64,000 nucleotides of DNA from Antedon mediterranea (Eukaryota > Echinodermata > Crinoidea > Comatulida > Antedonidae): contig NC_092676.1 of assembly GCF_964355755.1 (NCBI RefSeq), forward strand, positions 29,461,871 through 29,525,870. Direction: 5' to 3'. The translations under genes and the position numbers were made by a program. Shown piece after piece: positions 37,901-43,900 of the stretch (position 1 is its first letter; each line of letters opens with the position of its first letter). The notes under the pieces are model-generated. The model searched no databases. It had not been told where the DNA came from and saw nothing but the letters and a program-made list of their open reading frames with translations.

Positions 37901-40900
37901 TGACTGATGTAAGATTCGAACCAGAAATTGCAGATGCTAAAACTAATTCAGAAAGAATGGAATTCAATGAAGAGACTAATACTGTCCGAATTAAACAATC
38001 AAGCAAGATGGCCGCCAATTTTGCAGTATTAAATGCGTTTGCATTCCAAGCTTTTGAACAGTCACGAAAGCCATCGGAAAGTGACGAGAAATGTTATAAA
38101 TTGCGGCAACCAAAATCTATGTCTGTTGTAACTGCAGATGTATCAAATGCGATCACAACAAATCCAGCAAAGCAACCAAAAGATCCCATCATTAGCATTG
38201 ATGACAAACCAATTCTGACTGGTTACAGTCCCGAGTCGGATACCGAGATCACTTCAGAAAAAAGACAAACACATGCGTTAGGGCGTCCAAGTAGCATACC
38301 TATATCACGGTCCAGATCAGTGTCACCTAGCAAAAGACACAATCACCAAACAATGCCACAGGTAGGTAGACAATAGAAACACAGATTTTATAATGAAACA
38401 CAATGTTCTATTTAAATTTATTTTACCTCAGTACGTTGTCCCATAATAATCAAATAATAGTGTGTAATTGCATTTACAGTGATTACTTGATATTTTAATT
38501 TTCAAAACATATTAGTTTGTTTAATCTAAAAATGTCTCCCTCTTGTGATCTATTTGGATACACACTACCGCTAATACTAAATAATTATTTAATTAGGAGA
38601 TTAATATAAATATATAGTACATTATTTTATATTTAAAAGTCATGAAAATAGCTTGTTGTTGTAAACAATTGTAAATCTAGTTATAAAAACATCTATTATT
38701 TACAGATTAGATTAAACAGACAAATTCATTTTAATGATACCGTAACTCGTCCAAATAGTGAAATTATCAACATCCAAATAAATTTCACTGACCGTACAAT
38801 ATATAATTATTATTTAAAATGCAATTCAACTATATATTAATGTTAAATTTACTGTACATTACAAGTGAAATTATCGACTGCTTGAATGAAGCATTTGATT
38901 TCAGTAATACATTACAACATTTTTTTTTAAACACAATGTTAAATATAGTGTACGTTAGAAGTAGATAAACGATTGATTCAATACTATCTTTTCCCACTTT
39001 AGACCATTGCATTAATGGCTTGGTAAGTGGTTTTTGTTTGAAGCTCTGTCCACACTACTAAACTTTATGTGACAAAAATATGTGCCCATATATGGACACG
39101 ATGATGTCATATCACTACCATATTTGGGCACATCACACTTTTGTTGTCAAACTAGTTTGATAGTGTAGACAGAGCTTTACAGATATTGCATGTGATATTC
39201 ATTTTGTATTCTATGCATACTTTGATGTGCGTGTGAGACATTCATCCCTGTTGATTGTTGTTATAAACATATCAAAACACCTTTCATATGAAACTATTCT
39301 GGCCACCTTTCTAGACCCTTTTCTTACACCTTCCTCCCCCTCCCTCACCTTTTCTTACACCTTCCTCCCCCTCCCTCACCTTTTCTTACACCTTCCTCCC
39401 CCCCTCCTCACATTTTCTTACACCTTCCTCCCCCTCCTCACCTTTTCTTACACCTTCCTCCCCCTCCTCACCTTTTCTTACACCTTCCTCTCCCCCTCAT
39501 CACCTTTTCTTACACCTTCCCCCTCCCCCCTCATCACCTTTTCTTACACCTTTCCCCCCCCCTCCTCCTCACCTTTTCTTACACCTTCCTCCCCTCCCCC
39601 CTCCTCACCTTTTCTTACACCTTCCTCCCCCTCCTCACCTTTTCTTACACCTTCCTCCCCTCCCCCCTCCTCACCTTTTCTTACACCTTCCTCCCCCCTC
39701 CTCACCTTTTCTTACACCTTCCTCCCCCCCCCCTCATCACCTTTTCTTACACCTTCCTCCCCCCTCTCCTCACCTTTTCTTACACCTTCCTCTCCCCCCC
39801 CCTCCTCCTCACCTTTTCTTACACCTTCCTCCCCTCCCCCCTCCTCACCTTTTTTTATACCTTCATAACTTGTTTGCTTGCTGTGTATATTTGTGCTTAC
39901 CACATTTCATGATGTGTATACTGTATTTATTTTTCTTATTTAAAAATTAGGAAGACTTTGTTCAGTCTTGCAAATTTATATGTTCCTGTTTTAAACGCAC
40001 ACATGTAGTTTAGTGTGGTAGTGTGACTATCCCAGACAAACTTGTCCAACAGTTGGTTTTACACTTGTGTCACAAACTATGTGAGTTATGCACTGACTAC
40101 AGCTTTGCAGGATTCAACTTTCACTAGCTGCGTTGAAACTGGTTTGTCAACTTCTAAGAAAATAACTACTGCCCTCACTAGACGAAAGTGTCTTGCACAA
40201 GAAACTTTAGAAACAAGTCTAGAACTGCCGCTTCTGCATCTTTCCTCCAAGAACCACTGCCTCTGGTACATACTTGAGCCCTATGAAATTGTATGAACAT
40301 TTTTTTAGCTTATTAAATCATGTGTGTACACAAACAGCAAGCCACTTCAGTGAAGGGAGTTGGTTTGTGGTTGTGTTCAAAAGACGCATTCAAGCACTTG
40401 CCATTGACCCCTGAAATATCTCAATTCTTATAGGAACTTAATTAAATTGAGACAAGGACAATCTTCAAGTTCTCAACTTGTTCTTTGTTCAATGGAGGTA
40501 CATCAGGCACAAGCTGTCATTTGTAACTCGGTTCACACTATGTTGTAAGGGTGTGCTGTGTGTTGGACGTGGGACTACTGATCGTGAGATCAGGGGTTCG
40601 AATCCACACGCATTAATTGTATCCTTGGGCATGAGACTTTATTTATGCTTGCCTCTCTCCACCCAGGTGTATAAATTGGTACCTGGTTAGGTCAAGACAC
40701 ACCTTTGCATTGATTACTATCTGCATTATGGGAGTATCCATACATGTTTGAACCAAAAATGACTTGGGTACATCGCGTTAGGCGCTCTATAAATCCAGAA
40801 TATTATATTATTACTATTTATTATATAAAAGTTTAATTTGGATAAATTGAGTTTACACATACCTGAACAATCTGTACTATTTCATTTTTAACGGTCACTG

Positions 40901-43900
40901 CCAGGTTGAGATCTGACCATGACTCAATAACTGGACACACTCTTATAAATCTTTTATCTTCTTCTGATCTCTTTGTTCTGTTTACCAATCTCTCGCTGTC
41001 AAACATCGTCATGTTACTGTGTTCTGTAGCATTATCGCCGTCGTTTGCTGTTTCCAAATTTATTACCAAATTTTCATTTTTGGATTTTTTTGCAGTTTTC
41101 AAATTTTTATTGTATTTGTACTTTAACCATTTCAGATATTTTTGTTGTACTTTTAAAGACTTTGGCGTATTATTAAATTGATTAATTGTTTGATTTTTTT
41201 CAACACTTCGCTCACTTCTTTGATTATTAGCAGAACATCTTGCTCGTACTCTTGTATGTTCTTTTACAGCTTCAATTGATGCCAGGTTTGAAATCGTAGC
41301 TGAAGATCTTGGCTTGCCGTCTCGTGGTCGAGATGTAAAGAAGCCTTGGTATTCGTCTATTATTTTCCTCTCTTCGTCGTTGTCTAATCTAACTACCTCT
41401 GTATTTATTTTTGCGATTTGAACGCCATTGTCGACTTGTATTTCTATAGTTTCTAGTTTACGAAATGCTTGCGATATTGACAAAGATGTGGATAATCTGA
41501 ATAGTGTGCTCACTAATGCCAATAGAACCAAGCACTGTATTCGTGGGAAATTCATTTTAATGATTAAATTCTGGAATAAAAAACATTTCTTTGGTTAATG
41601 ATAAAAAAAATAAAGCAATAATGTAATGTTTGCAGTAACAGAATGTAAACTTACCTTACGTAATGGATCCTATGACAATGTAAACTTACCTTACGTAATG
41701 GATCCCATGACAGAATGTAAACTTACCTTACGTAATGGATCCTATGACAGAATGTAAACTTACCTTACGTAATGGATCCTATGACAGAATGTAAACTTAC
41801 CTTACGTAATGGATCCTATGACAGAATGTAAACTTACCTTACGTAATGGATCCTATGACAGAATGTAAACTTACCTTACGTAATGGATCCTATGACAGAA
41901 TGTAAACTTACCTTATGTAATGGATCCTATGACAGAATGTAAACTTACCTTACGTAATGGATCCTATGACAGAATGTAAACTTACCTTACGTAATGGATC
42001 CTATGACAGAATGTAAACTTACCTTACGTAATGGATCCTATGACAGAATGTAAACTTACCTTACGTAATGGATCCTATGACAGAATGTAAACTTACCTTA
42101 CGTAATGGATCCTATGACAGAATGTAAACTTACCTTACGTAATGGATCCTATGACAGAATGTAAACTTACCTTACGTAATGGATCCTATGACAGAATGTA
42201 AACTTACCTTACGTAATGGATCCTATGACAGAATAACGTTTTAAAAACTTAATATCTCTCTTCAAAGAATGTTGAATTTCTTTATATACTGTTGCGACAT
42301 CCCACTCGGGTACCAAACAGACTTGCTCATTTCATTGGTAGGAGCAGTAACAAAATTATGAATAATACATTCTTGACTAAAACATTGCAACTAAATGTAA
42401 ACTATTACAATGTCCCCTGCTAGAAAAATGGAATAACCACTTGAGAAAGTTAAAGTATTAGCACAAGTCGTACTAAATATTCGTGTGCCCAGATGGTTGC
42501 GCGACCACTTGAGCAAAATCAAGGAGATCTCCACATTGCAGACTTCAACATCAATTAGCCTGTTCCGAATTCAACACTTGTTTTATAGTTAAATAATAAG
42601 AACTAATTATTTGTGTGGTTTATTTATAATTACCGGTACTCATTAATTTCTTGTCTGTAAATGTTAATTAAAAGTTGTTTATGTCATCTTGCCTTGCAGG
42701 ATGTAGTTTCCATATTAAGAATTTTAAATCATTTTTGTTTGAGCAACATTCTGCTCACAGCACTCGCTTGCAATTTTAGTTCATATTAGGTAGTCTTTTA
42801 TAAAATATTGGGGCCGTAGCCACCAGTATGCTTAGTAAGGTTTCGACCTGACAACTTTTTCACAAAGGCCTTTGACAACCCAGTGACTCTAACAGAGATT
42901 GAAACTTGAAACTTGTTGTGTGTGGGTATAAATTACATAGGTTAATTTGCCTCTTGTGACTCACAGTCAGTTATGCTTCAAAGCCCAGAATGGTACTAAG
43001 AGATTGTTCCCTTTTCTTGCGAAAATCGGACCACTTTATTTCTCGTGGCTACATCACTGAATAATATCCGTTAAGTTAAGTCAACGACCTACATTTGAAC
43101 AGACCCTGAGTTAGTTTCCTCATAATTTAAAGATTTGAGATGCTAAGTTTCATGCTTCTTTAAGTTTAAGCTTTTTTTTAACATTGTCATAATTGGTTTA
43201 GTTATTTTATTTTATTTTAACTAAACAAGTTATGACAAATTACTGTACACTAATGATTCAAAACAGTTTGTTTTGTCAAACAGTTTTTTTTGTCAAACGG
43301 TTTGTTTTGTCAAACAGTTTGTTTTGTCAAACTTATTAATGGATTCTCTGCTTAATAACCATTAAAGAGCATATTTTTCTATTTTATCTGGTTTCCATCC
43401 AGGTCTACTTTTAACAACGTACAAAGACCATCGTAATATAAAATTACAAACAAGAAAAATATTAATTTTTGTGATATCTTCAATATCTGTGGTTACATTA
43501 TATCCGTGTTGATATTGTATAGATTGTGTTAAGATTACACTAGTGACCAGATGTCAATGGTCTTTGTAAGGTCAGCATGCACTTGACCATCATGCCTTCC
43601 TATCTCCTTACAATAGTCTCTTCACTTCAATACATTGAGTAAACAATCATAAAAATAATTTTTAATTTTGGTAGGTCACGGTCATATAACGACAGCAGAC
43701 GGATAAATTAATAGATTAATAATTAAAATGACTTTTTTGACAATTCGGTAATTTTCAAGGCGTCAAGTGACCGATTACGGATTAAGGAGACAATATTCTG
43801 GACAAATAAATAAATTTTTTATGATTTATAAATTACGAGTATGATTAGTTTTCTTTATGTTAGTTGGATTGATAGATTATGTTTGATATTTTAATATAAT

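Noticed and set aside
39227-39868. 213-residue frame of [12 protein letters not shown] type
   Set aside because: Translation of the CT-rich minisatellite within an intron.
40042-40296. Plus-strand 84-residue frame over the second neurotrophin-like exon
   Set aside because: The minus strand of the same DNA carries [10 protein letters not shown] and matches the family; the plus frame has no domain.
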